From assembly GCA_018665625.1 (NCBI GenBank), contig JABJCF010000344.1:1-9408 (forward strand): 9,408 nt of DNA. The letters run 5' to 3'. Origin of the DNA: Nitrospina sp. Its GTDB lineage: Bacteria > Nitrospinota > Nitrospinia > Nitrospinales > VA-1. Below, in pieces: positions 1 through 5,710 of the stretch (positions are counted from its first letter, which is position 1; each line of letters starts with the position of its first letter). Under the pieces are notes generated by a model that worked only from the letters and a program-made list of their open reading frames with translations, was not told the origin of the DNA and did no database searches. Made by a program: the position numbers and the translations under genes.

Positions 1-2
1 GG

Positions 3-461
3 AGCTTAAAGGAAAAGTTTATGAAGACCATGGATAGCATCCATGCGCCGGTCCCTTTCTATAAAGAGCAACTTCGATCTCCAACGAATAATTTTTTTGA
101 CTTAATGGCACGTGATGAAATTTTTTCCCGGCGCAATTGGTCTTTACATGACAATCCTTCTTTACGCCAGGGCGGAACAGAATCTTCTAATGAAAAAACT
201 ACCATCCCTATTACCGCCGAAAATGCAGGGGAGCGCCTTTGGCTAAGGGTTGAACGTCAAACGCTAAGGAAACTCAAAGAATCGGATGCCATATTATTTA
301 CAATCCGCATCCATTTGCGTCCATTGAAACAAATTGCAAACATCGAAGGAGTGGCAGACCGGATTTCTAAAGCCCTTTCAGCCCTTCCCCCAGAAATGCA
401 GACTTATAAACAAACCAACACCTTTGCCAATTCTGTGCAGGCCTATCTCGATCAGTTTTGA
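3..461 (+). CDS. DUF3445 / heme-dependent oxidative N-demethylase-like protein, 5' partial
   Basis: The reading frame is open to the left edge, so the ATG at 21 is probably internal and about half of a roughly 300-residue protein is missing; 152 residues are visible. Recognisable DUF3445 (HODM alpha subunit-like) landmarks occur in order: IHAPVPFY just after the edge, RRNWSLHD near nt 127-150, ERLWLRVERQTLRKL near nt 231-275 and ILFTIRIHLRPL near nt 291-326, followed by a helical C-terminus. Characterised relatives are heme- and flavin-linked enzymes that oxidatively demethylate amines such as dimethylamine; many members are uncharacterised, so the substrate here is unknown. It ends only 8 nt before the phoB-like remnant, with no terminator between. 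The family call rests on motif recall. Heme-ligand residues cannot be judged because the N-terminus is outside the window. Confidence 0.75.
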   Translation, partial: SLKEKFMKTMDSIHAPVPFYKEQLRSPTNNFFDLMARDEIFSRRNWSLHDNPSLRQGGTESSNEKTTIPITAENAGERLWLRVERQTLRKLKESDAILFTIRIHLRPLKQIANIEGVADRISKALSALPPEMQTYKQTNTFANSVQAYLDQF

Positions 462-469
462 AATAAACA

Positions 470-725
470 GATGAAGAAGATATCCAGAAGCTCCTTAAAT
501 ATAATTTAACCAAAGAAGGTTATCAGGTTCAATGTGTTGGCTCGGAGGAACTGGGATTGGAAGAAACCAAAAAACTATTGCAGGATGTAGTGATTTTGGA
601 TTTGATGCTACCTGGAATGAATGGCCGACCACGCCACTAATATTGCCGAAGATGTGATCTATCTGGTAACAGGAGAAATCATCTGCCACGGAAGCAACAC
701 TTCCAAAGAAGAAGCGGGATTATAA
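470..725 (+). pseudogene. Deletion scar joining phoB receiver domain to phoU C-terminus
   Basis: Two unrelated gene fragments are fused. From 470, the frame DEEDIQKLLKYNLTKEGYQV continues through VVILDLMLPGMNG (ending at 625), the receiver domain of a PhoB/OmpR-type response regulator including the phospho-acceptor Asp. Its first strand (the usual ILVVDDE start) is missing, with an in-frame TAA at 464-466. After 625 the frame changes: from 627 the sequence reads DHATNIAEDVIYLVTGEII, the signature end of PhoU, and stops at 723-725. In the regulator frame translation ends at 638-640. The simplest reading is a deletion from within phoB to near the end of phoU, removing whatever lay between (commonly phoR and pst genes). 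The junction is near GGC at 623-625, a short stretch both parents could share. Not expected to make a functional protein. Confidence 0.85.
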
Positions 726-782
726 ATTCCGCAGTTACTGAACTCCTGAACCCCATTTAGGGAAGTTAAGGTTTCTTTAATA

Positions 783-962
783 TCAGGAAACTAAAATTTG
801 TTTTTTTCTAGCATTAAAACCTTCTCGCAGACAATCTTTTCCAAAGATTTCTACAGCCGACCTGAGGTTATCTACCATCAACTTCTTTTCCAGATCACTG
901 CCATATTGTTTGCACTTTTTTGGTTTTTGAGAAGCAATGGCATAGTTCATTGTGGTGTCCAT
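783..962 (-). CDS. Small hypothetical protein (59 aa)
   Basis: A minus-strand ORF starts with ATG at 962 and encodes 59 residues, beginning MDTTMNYAIASQKPKK and ending FNARKKQILVS. A purine-rich GAGAGGG lies 7 nt upstream of the ATG, a good Shine-Dalgarno sequence. The middle and C-terminal part (DLEKKLMVDNLRSAVEIFGKD) looks like an amphipathic helix and the composition is soluble and basic, more protein-like than the hydrophobic opposite-strand frame. It lies 21 nt downstream of another small ORF in the same frame, separated by two stop codons (TAA-AAC-TAA), so the pair is either a mini-operon or one older gene broken by nonsense changes. I recognise no family. Confidence 0.4.
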   Translation of the reverse strand: MDTTMNYAIASQKPKKCKQYGSDLEKKLMVDNLRSAVEIFGKDCLREGFNARKKQILVS

Positions 963-983
963 AAGGGTACCCTCTCTTTAGTT

Positions 984-1130
984 TTACTTCTGTTCAATTC
1001 CGTAAAAAGTCGCCATTAAACGAGCTATTGGGCTCATAGGTTTACTCTTAGAATTGCAATTTTTGCCGGAGACATCAGAGCTTTTTGCACCTTTGGATTT
1101 TGAGCTATACTTTCTTGTGTTTGAAATCAT
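984..1130 (-). CDS. Small basic hypothetical protein (48 aa)
   Basis: A minus-strand ORF starts with ATG at 1130 and encodes 48 residues. The first 30 are rich in Ser and Lys (MISNTRKYSSKSKGAKSSDV and on), and the last part, PMSPIARLMATFYGIEQK, is a short hydrophobic helix-like segment. AAAGG lies 8 nt upstream of the ATG, a plausible ribosome binding site. It is followed in the same frame by the 59-residue ORF at 962. I recognise no family. The low-complexity start could equally be chance in AT-rich DNA. The main support is that two consecutive small ORFs on one strand each have a well-spaced Shine-Dalgarno. Confidence 0.35.
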   Translation of the reverse strand: MISNTRKYSSKSKGAKSSDVSGKNCNSKSKPMSPIARLMATFYGIEQK

Positions 1131-1332
1131 GGGCTTTACCTTTCAAAATATTGACAGTTAGTAATTATCTATAAGTAAAAGCAATCATCATGCCATTTAT
1201 GAAAGAATGAGTATCTATCCCAAAAATTTAGCCAAAAAAGCAATTTTAGGTGTAATTTAAGGGCTCAAAGGTGGCTCGACTAAAATAAAGAGTGCCTTGT
1301 TTAAGCTGAAAAGAGATTTTAAGAACCTAAAA
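1131..1332. other. Intergenic region upstream of the GDPD-like gene
   Basis: This 202-nt AT-rich stretch separates the divergent small minus-strand ORFs from the plus-strand GDPD-like gene. A TTGACA at 1151-1156 is followed 15 nt later by TAAGTA (1172-1177), a poor -10. A weak TTAGCC-17-TGTAAT arrangement also occurs nearer the gene, around 1229-1257. Neither is convincing. I see no terminator or repeat here. Confidence 0.3.
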
Positions 1333-2379
1333 ATGAGAAAGATCCCTAAATTAGCCGTAGGTTTATTGACGATCTCAGGGCTATTAGCCTGTCATTTTGG
1401 CAATGCCTTGGCGAAATGTCCGGTAAGAATGGGCTCTCTTTTTCCTCCCGATCATTTTTCGGTGATCGCGCGAAATGGCTCATCAGGTAAATTCCCAGAA
1501 AATACCCTTCCTGCTTTTCAGGAGGCCTTGGATTTGGATGGAGCCAACTCGCTGGCAATGGATTTGTCGCTTACTTTAGATAGGCAAGTGATTCTCTGGA
1601 AATATTGGACCCCAATTAGAAAAAATTCTCCAGAAAATGCCACCCCTTTTGAAAAATTCAAACCCATCGGACCTTCTTTGGAAAAGGAGGAATGGCGGAA
1701 AAAAATAAGCCAGCTGACTTTATTGGAGTTTAAAGAAAATTACGGATATGAAGACAAAACCACCCATGCAGAAATTGAAGTCCAAGTGCCAACTCTCCAA
1801 AATTTTATGGAATGGGCGAGCCAGCAAAGCAAACTTAAATGGGTGCTGTTTAAATTAAGTATTCCTGCAAATGAAAGTCATTTGACCCCAATCCTACTTG
1901 GGGAAATTAGGCGGGTTATAAATAGTCTTTCTCCAGCTCCACGTTTTAAATTTTTATTATTAACTCCTCATAAAGAGGTTTTAAATCTGGCAAAGGATCA
2001 GTTTGAAGAGTTCCTATTTTCTTATGACCGAGAAATTCCCTCTGTTGAAATTATTAACTACCACCGCTACACGACAGTACCGATTGCCATGCAATTAAAT
2101 AACAGTTTTGCAAGTATTGGGTTCCCGTTAAAATACCTGCATTCAGTTCAGGAAAAGCCAGACCCGTGGGATATTTATAAATTCATTTTAACCCTAGACT
2201 TTAAAATTCGAGATAATTTTAAAAAGGCTACTAACAACTATATAAAAATTATCAGCTGGACTTTTGACCAAGAGGAAAAAATGCGATGCCTGATTCATTT
2301 AGGGGTAGATGGCATTGTAACCAACAATCCAAAGTTGTTACGGAAAATTGCTCTGGAAATGGGAAAAACTTTAGATTAA
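1333..2379 (+). CDS. Secreted GDPD-fold protein, catalytic residues lost
   Basis: This 348-residue protein has an N-terminal export signal (MRKIPKLAVGLLTISGLLAC, then HFGNALA). Either a weak lipobox with Cys20 or signal-peptidase I cleavage after ALA27 is possible. The ATG at 1333 is preferred over an upstream TTG at 1297 because it places the signal directly at the start. The GDPD fold is shown by FPENTLPAF (54-62) and, near the C-terminus, WTFDQEEKMRCLIHLGVDGI with TNNP. Canonical GDPD proteins begin IAHRG and use a paired Glu/Asp and a second His. Here the corresponding positions read IARNG (Arg47, Asn48), AMD (Ala75, Asp77) and WKY (Lys90), so both catalytic His and the first metal Glu are gone. 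Phosphodiester hydrolysis is therefore unlikely. The long intact frame suggests another, perhaps binding, role outside the cytoplasm. Confidence 0.75.
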   Translation: MRKIPKLAVGLLTISGLLACHFGNALAKCPVRMGSLFPPDHFSVIARNGSSGKFPENTLPAFQEALDLDGANSLAMDLSLTLDRQVILWKYWTPIRKNSPENATPFEKFKPIGPSLEKEEWRKKISQLTLLEFKENYGYEDKTTHAEIEVQVPTLQNFMEWASQQSKLKWVLFKLSIPANESHLTPILLGEIRRVINSLSPAPRFKFLLLTPHKEVLNLAKDQFEEFLFSYDREIPSVEIINYHRYTTVPIAMQLNNSFASIGFPLKYLHSVQEKPDPWDIYKFILTLDFKIRDNFKKATNNYIKIISWTFDQEEKMRCLIHLGVDGIVTNNPKLLRKIALEMGKTLD

Positions 2380-2395
2380 TTCATCTTCTAAAATT

Positions 2396-2424
2396 TTGTC
2401 GTATAGATAGCAACGGGTTATAAT
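2396..2424 (+). promoter_or_regulatory. Sigma70-like promoter before the 33-codon ORF
   Basis: TTGTCG at 2396-2401 and a perfect TATAAT at 2419-2424 are separated by 17 nt. The predicted start of transcription, 6-7 nt beyond the -10, falls on or next to the ATG at 2431. The spacing and -10 are good, but no strong gene follows, so it could be chance. Confidence 0.4.
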
Positions 2425-2430
2425 AGTTTC

Positions 2431-2532
2431 ATGAATAAACTTTCCCAAATATCGAAAAAACCCTTTTTTGCCTGTGTTTTTTGTGTGATCTATTCCGCAG
2501 TCTCCTTCGCCATTTCCCTGTTTGGCAACTGA
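2431..2532 (+). CDS. Possible leaderless 33-aa membrane micro-protein
   Basis: ATG at 2431 opens a 33-codon frame: a short basic start (MNKLSQISKK) followed by one continuous hydrophobic stretch, PFFACVFCVIYSAVSFAISL, long enough for one membrane span. No Shine-Dalgarno is visible, but the promoter's expected transcription start coincides with the ATG, which would make a leaderless message. It lies opposite the frameshifted minus-strand remnant, so both cannot easily be genuine. Hydrophobic frames opposite Lys/Glu-rich coding are common by chance, hence the low confidence. Confidence 0.25.
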   Translation: MNKLSQISKKPFFACVFCVIYSAVSFAISLFGN

Positions 2533-2598
2533 AAATTCGCACACAATCTTTTTCTTAAAACCATCCTTTAACTTTCCCTGTTTTCTGCCGTTAAGAAA

Positions 2599-2691
2599 CT
2601 ATCTTCTCCAAAGATAGGTTCGCTTCCTTCTTTGGTGTTTTGAGGTCGGCGTCATGCTGACAAGGTTGAGGCATCTAAGCAGGAAGCGACC
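2599..2691. repeat. REP-like inverted repeat / hairpin cluster
   Basis: A perfect 7-bp hairpin CTATCTT/AAGATAG (2599-2605 and 2611-2617, loop CTCCA) abuts a longer imperfect inverted repeat: GGTTCGCTTCC at 2617-2627 pairs with GGAAGCGACC at 2682-2691, one base short. Between them is GTCATGCTGA (2651-2660) and GCATCTA (2671-2677). On the minus strand this reads TAGATGC...TCAGCATGAC, resembling a REP-type intergenic palindrome I recall as frequent in several Gram-negative genomes. A T-rich tract follows at 2693-2718, so the structure might also end plus-strand transcription. Confidence 0.4.
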
Positions 2692-2868
2692 CTTATTTTT
2701 CTTTGATTTTTTAATTCCTCGTTAGTTCCTCTCATAAAATATTTATCCAAACCCAAAAATAGTGATGCTATATTTGTTTTAAGATTTGATTTATTTCTCT
2801 TAATCAATTTCCCTGCCTGACCTCTTCATTTCATATTCTCGCCCACAAAAATATCTTCCCAATACCCG

Positions 2869-2896
2869 TTGATTGTTATCATCCAAGGCCTATATT
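2869..2896 (+). promoter_or_regulatory. Sigma70-like promoter of the diheme protein gene
   Basis: TTGATT at 2869-2874 and TATATT at 2891-2896 are spaced by 16 nt. The predicted start near 2903 leaves a leader of about 30 nt containing the ribosome binding site. The TTG at the -35 could be mistaken for a start codon of the gene; its role here argues for translation from the ATG at 2935. Confidence 0.5.
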
Positions 2897-2934
2897 GTTA
2901 TCTAGGACACCAACCATCAGGGAGGTTAACTTCC

Positions 2935-4026
2935 ATGAAACAATTGGCTTTTCGTATTGTTTTTCTTCTTTTTATATTCATCCTTAGTTTCCCCAGACTC
3001 GTCATTGGACAAAATCAAAAATCCGGCATACCCGCCGGGGTGGCAGCAGATCTTATTCATTCAGTAATTGAAGCTGGGCGCACCACTTATTCGGAACATA
3101 TAGTAGAGCATCTCAATGGGAAAAATGTTCTCAAGGCCACAGAAAATTGGCAACAGGAGAAAACGCTTCCTTTACCTGCGCAATTTCTGGCGATGTCATC
3201 GCAATTTTCAAATTCCCGTGGAATAGGTATGAAATACAGGCTATTGAGTCTTTGGCCTATCAACAAAAACAATGCCCCTAGGTCTGCCAGTGAAAAGTTG
3301 GGATTAGAAGAGGTTGCCAAAAATCCTGAGAAACCTTTCACCTGGATTGTGCCGCGTGAAGGCCGTTGGTATTTTGAAGCGATTTATCCTGATAAAGCCG
3401 TTTCGAATTCTTGCGTTTCCTGCCACAACCTGCACCCGAACAGTCCAAAAAAAGATTTCAAAAAAGGCGATGTGCTGGGAGGGATAATCATCGATCTTCC
3501 TCTTGCCAAGAGATCCGAAAAAAATGTAGACCAAAAATTTTTTCTGGAACCAGAAGTAGTGGCCGACTACATTCATTCTGTTTTAGAATCCGACAGAACA
3601 ATCTATGCAAAACATATCGTCAACCGCCTCAGCAATGCAAAATTGATCGAGGCTAAAGAAAATTGGACAGATAGTAAAGCCATTATGCTCCCAGCCCAGT
3701 TTTTATTAAATACCGCCGATCTAATACAAGATAGCGATTTGGGATTGAGCTTCTGGTTGATAAGCCATTATCCTATAAACTTGCAAAATAGGCCCGCTAA
3801 TGAATTTGAGGCACACGGATTAGAAAATGTTGAAGTCCATCCCATACGGCCCTTCAGCCATATGACCCTGGTAGGAAATAAAAAATATTTCCAGGCAATC
3901 TATGCCGATATCGCCTCGACTCCCGGTTGTGTGAATTGCCATAACAATCATCCAAACAGCCCAAAAAAGGATTTTAAAGTGGGAGATGTTATGGGCGGCA
4001 TTTCCTTGAATTTTCTGATCAAATAG
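2935..4026 (+). CDS. Exported tandem DUF3365-type c-heme protein
   Basis: The 363-residue protein starts at ATG 2935, with GGGAGG at 2920-2925, 9 nt upstream. Residues 1-25 are a signal peptide (hydrophobic VFLLFIFILSF, likely cut before Gln26), giving a periplasmic protein. Two homologous modules follow. Each begins DxIHSVxExxRTxYxxHIVxxL, contains a helical ENW...LPAQFL segment, a PF(T/S)-type strand region, and ends with CVxCHNxHPNSPKKDFKxGDVxGG. The heme-attachment motifs are C160-V-S-C163-H164 and C332-V-N-C335-H336, exactly 172 residues apart. This matches the DUF3365/Tll0287-like heme domain, usually found once, often as a sensor input. No membrane anchor, kinase or other output is present, so electron transfer or ligand sensing in the periplasm are both possible. 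It is probably co-transcribed with the thioredoxin-like gene 81 nt downstream. Confidence 0.85.
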   Translation: MKQLAFRIVFLLFIFILSFPRLVIGQNQKSGIPAGVAADLIHSVIEAGRTTYSEHIVEHLNGKNVLKATENWQQEKTLPLPAQFLAMSSQFSNSRGIGMKYRLLSLWPINKNNAPRSASEKLGLEEVAKNPEKPFTWIVPREGRWYFEAIYPDKAVSNSCVSCHNLHPNSPKKDFKKGDVLGGIIIDLPLAKRSEKNVDQKFFLEPEVVADYIHSVLESDRTIYAKHIVNRLSNAKLIEAKENWTDSKAIMLPAQFLLNTADLIQDSDLGLSFWLISHYPINLQNRPANEFEAHGLENVEVHPIRPFSHMTLVGNKKYFQAIYADIASTPGCVNCHNNHPNSPKKDFKVGDVMGGISLNFLIK

Positions 4027-4107
4027 CAGTGATGACGCTGCAACAATTTTGTGGTTAAATAAGTGTATTCAAAAAAATATTCTCTCTCTTAGTTGAAGGT
4101 GTCTATC

Positions 4108-4716
4108 GTGAAAAAATTGATTTTCTTCATTACAGTTTTTTGTCTCACAATTTTAACCAGTATGGGATTCGCGCGGGAGCTTCTGGTTCTCAGTGGCGAC
4201 AATTCTAAAAACTCCAAGCGTTGGCAGGAGGAAGTATTTACGGATTACCAAAGCAGTGATGTGGGCAAAAATCTTCCGGCAAAAATTGTGCCTGTTAAGG
4301 GAAAACTTTTTCCTGAATGGCTGGCACAGGCTCTGGATGAGGGGCGAGTGGACGAGATTCTTGGGACACCTACCTTTATTATTTGGGATCCAAAAGAAGA
4401 AAAAGAGATGGGTCGCATTGAAGGTTACACACAAAAACCCAGGTTTTATACACAACTGAATGAAGCAATCCATCTGATTGGAAAAGGTCAACACCCTGGA
4501 AAGAGAGAAGGTTCTGGTGGCCATAGTCAAAACGAGGGGTCAGGCGGGGATCAGCGGAAGGAAGAAGGTTCTGGTAATAGTAGTAACATTATGGACCATG
4601 TTTATAAAACTCCCGAAGAAGCCAAAAAGGCCTCTGAAGCTTTGGGACTTGGCGGAGAAATTCATACCCACGAAACACCTGAGGGAACCATTTATATGCC
4701 CGGAGCCACGATGTAA
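4108..4716 (+). CDS. Exported thioredoxin-fold protein with SXXS in place of CXXC
   Basis: The 202-residue protein is read from GTG 4108, which has GAAGG 8 nt upstream; a TTG at 4093 lacks such a site. Residues 1-22 form a signal peptide (cut after GFA). The mature N-terminus, ELLVLSGDNSKNSKRWQEEV, aligns with SoxW/SoxS-like thioredoxins where CPYCKRW is usual, but both cysteines are Ser (Ser33, Ser36). The fold's cis-proline loop, GTPTFIIWD with Pro88, and the following EKEMGRIEGY strand are kept. A hydrophilic linker with three EGSG units follows (residues about 129-159). The C-terminus, YKTPEEAKKASEALGLGGEI to YMPGATM, resembles DUF3721-like tails that normally carry Cys at the two Gly positions. 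There is only one cysteine, in the signal peptide, so thiol redox catalysis is excluded. A chaperone or binding role beside the heme protein is inference. Confidence 0.7.
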   Translation: MKKLIFFITVFCLTILTSMGFARELLVLSGDNSKNSKRWQEEVFTDYQSSDVGKNLPAKIVPVKGKLFPEWLAQALDEGRVDEILGTPTFIIWDPKEEKEMGRIEGYTQKPRFYTQLNEAIHLIGKGQHPGKREGSGGHSQNEGSGGDQRKEEGSGNSSNIMDHVYKTPEEAKKASEALGLGGEIHTHETPEGTIYMPGATM

Positions 4717-4750
4717 ATTTTTCATATTTTAGACTCCAAATAAATTCATC

Positions 4751-4783
4751 AAGGTTCACGAAAAATTCCGTGAACTTTTTTTT
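4751..4783 (+). terminator. Rho-independent terminator
   Basis: The stem AAGGTTCACG (4751-4760) pairs with CGTGAACTTT (4769-4778), with one G-T pair and an 8-nt loop, and runs straight into eight T residues (4776-4783). It sits 35 nt after the stop of the thioredoxin-like gene and closes that transcription unit. Confidence 0.9.
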
Positions 4784-4789
4784 ATTCTC

Positions 4790-4805
4790 TCTCAAAATTT
4801 TGAGA
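4790..4805. repeat. Perfect 16-bp palindrome
   Basis: TCTCAAAATTTTGAGA is fully self-complementary with no loop, about 20 nt upstream of the candidate -35 of the REC-PAS gene. It could be a dimeric regulator site, or an extension of the terminator region. Nothing in the sequence names a protein that binds it. Confidence 0.35.
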
Positions 4806-4824
4806 AAAAGATTTTTAAGAACAC

Positions 4825-4853
4825 TTGAATATCTCTATTAGCAATGTGACAAT
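4825..4853 (+). promoter_or_regulatory. Candidate promoter of the REC-PAS gene
   Basis: TTGAAT at 4825-4830 is 17 nt from GACAAT at 4848-4853, which is preceded by TGT, an extended -10 element. It would give a leader of about 45 nt before the ATG at 4906. The -10 is only a fair match. Confidence 0.35.
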
Positions 4854-4905
4854 CAAAAGCATTATATTTACATTAATACTTTAAATTCCTATGCTGGAGT
4901 AATTG

Positions 4906-5700
4906 ATGCCAGAGAAATATGAGTTCGCAGGAATGCGTATATTGATCATTGAGGATATGATTGATAATGCCAAGTTGCTTGCCAAAATAACGGAGAAACA
5001 CAAACTGGAAACCGCAGTGGCTTATGAAGGCCTAAAGGGTTTCGATATGGTTTCTGAATTCAACCCCGACCTGATTTTGTTGGATATTGGGCTGCCCGAT
5101 ACGGATGGATTTGAAATTTGCAGCCGCTTAAAATCCGAAAACCGCTTTAAAGACATCCCCGTAATATTTATTACTGCTTATACAGAGTCTTCTAGCGTTG
5201 TGAAGGGTTTTGAATTGGGTGCCGTAGACTATATCGCCAAACCTTTTCGAGCCGCTGAAGTTATCTCTCGAATAAGCAATCAACTTCGACTTAGAAAATT
5301 TCAAAGGGAATTAATTACCAATGAAAACCTATATAGAAATATAGTAAATCGTATTCCTCAACTAATACTCAAGTTGGATACGGATAGAAAAATTACTTTT
5401 GCCAATCCGTCTTTTCAGTTTTTAGGGCATGACCCTGCCAACCTGATTGGGCAACCCCTAGAAAACCTTCTTGAAACCAATGCACAGGAATTGGCTGAAA
5501 AAATTGCAACCATGAATGTCGGGCCGCTAGCGGTACGAAACCTCGAAGTCGATTTTAAAATCAATGGATCTGCTTCCAAAAAATTCTATATCGATGCTTC
5601 TGGGATTTGGGATGTCCCTGATGAGAGTGTGTTTGATAGAAAGATAAAAAAGAATTTTTTAGGGACGCTATGCATTGCAAACACTACGCCATTCGAATAA
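4906..5700 (+). CDS. REC-PAS response regulator without output domain
   Basis: The 264-residue cytoplasmic protein starts at ATG 4906, with GGAG 6 nt upstream. Residues 10-125 are a CheY-like receiver with all key residues: acidic pair Glu16-Asp17, phospho-acceptor Asp60 in LILLDIGLPDTDG, Thr90 in FITAY and Lys112 in AKPF. A short helical link (RLRKFQRELITNENLYRNIV) leads to a PAS domain at about 142-258, recognisable from IPQLILKLDTDRKITFANPS and FLGHDPANLIGQPLENLLE. There is no kinase, GGDEF, EAL or DNA-binding domain after the PAS. It may act by protein-protein contact or be a remnant of a longer hybrid sensor. It follows a strong terminator, so it is its own unit, and it converges on the 310-residue minus-strand gene with 10 nt between stops. 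A partner kinase is not in the window. Confidence 0.85.
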   Translation: MPEKYEFAGMRILIIEDMIDNAKLLAKITEKHKLETAVAYEGLKGFDMVSEFNPDLILLDIGLPDTDGFEICSRLKSENRFKDIPVIFITAYTESSSVVKGFELGAVDYIAKPFRAAEVISRISNQLRLRKFQRELITNENLYRNIVNRIPQLILKLDTDRKITFANPSFQFLGHDPANLIGQPLENLLETNAQELAEKIATMNVGPLAVRNLEVDFKINGSASKKFYIDASGIWDVPDESVFDRKIKKNFLGTLCIANTTPFE

Positions 5701-5710
5701 GGGTTCCCTC

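Larger units (their letters stand above)
2371..2674 (-). pseudogene. Probable frameshifted small gene, minus strand
   Basis: On the minus strand a protein-like reading passes through three frames. It starts at ATG 2674 (MPQPCQHDADLKTPK), moves to EGSEPIFGEDSFLTAE, then to QGKLKDGFKKKIVCEFSVAK and on to YLYDKILEDELI, stopping at 2371-2373. Each change is explained by loss of one base in an A-run (at 2631-2633 and 2581-2584 on the plus strand). Restoring both gives one 101-residue frame. The last frame alone is open for 75 codons and overlaps the end of the GDPD-like gene tail to tail by 9 nt. I recognise no family. The N-terminal part overlaps a REP-like repeat whose chance translation can resemble M..K..QHDA, so that portion may never have been coding. 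Sequencing error in homopolymers is an alternative. Confidence 0.4.

Noticed and set aside
798..1019. Plus-strand 73-codon frame starting with TTG
   Set aside because: No Shine-Dalgarno, a TTG start and a hydrophobic composition typical of the complement of Lys/Glu-rich coding. The opposite strand has two small ORFs with better ribosome binding sites.
1020..1159. Plus-strand frame reading GLIGLLLELQFLPE...
   Set aside because: No start codon with a ribosome binding site, and the composition mirrors the basic minus-strand ORF on the other strand.
2786..2807. TTGATT...AATCAA inverted repeat as an FNR/CRP-type site
   Set aside because: The half-sites are about 10 nt apart, whereas an FNR box needs 4 nt (TTGAT-N4-ATCAA).
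4193..4732. Other-frame ORFs across the thioredoxin-like gene
   Set aside because: The frame chosen has a signal peptide, a ribosome binding site and fold motifs; the others are basic, Trp/Lys-rich shadows.
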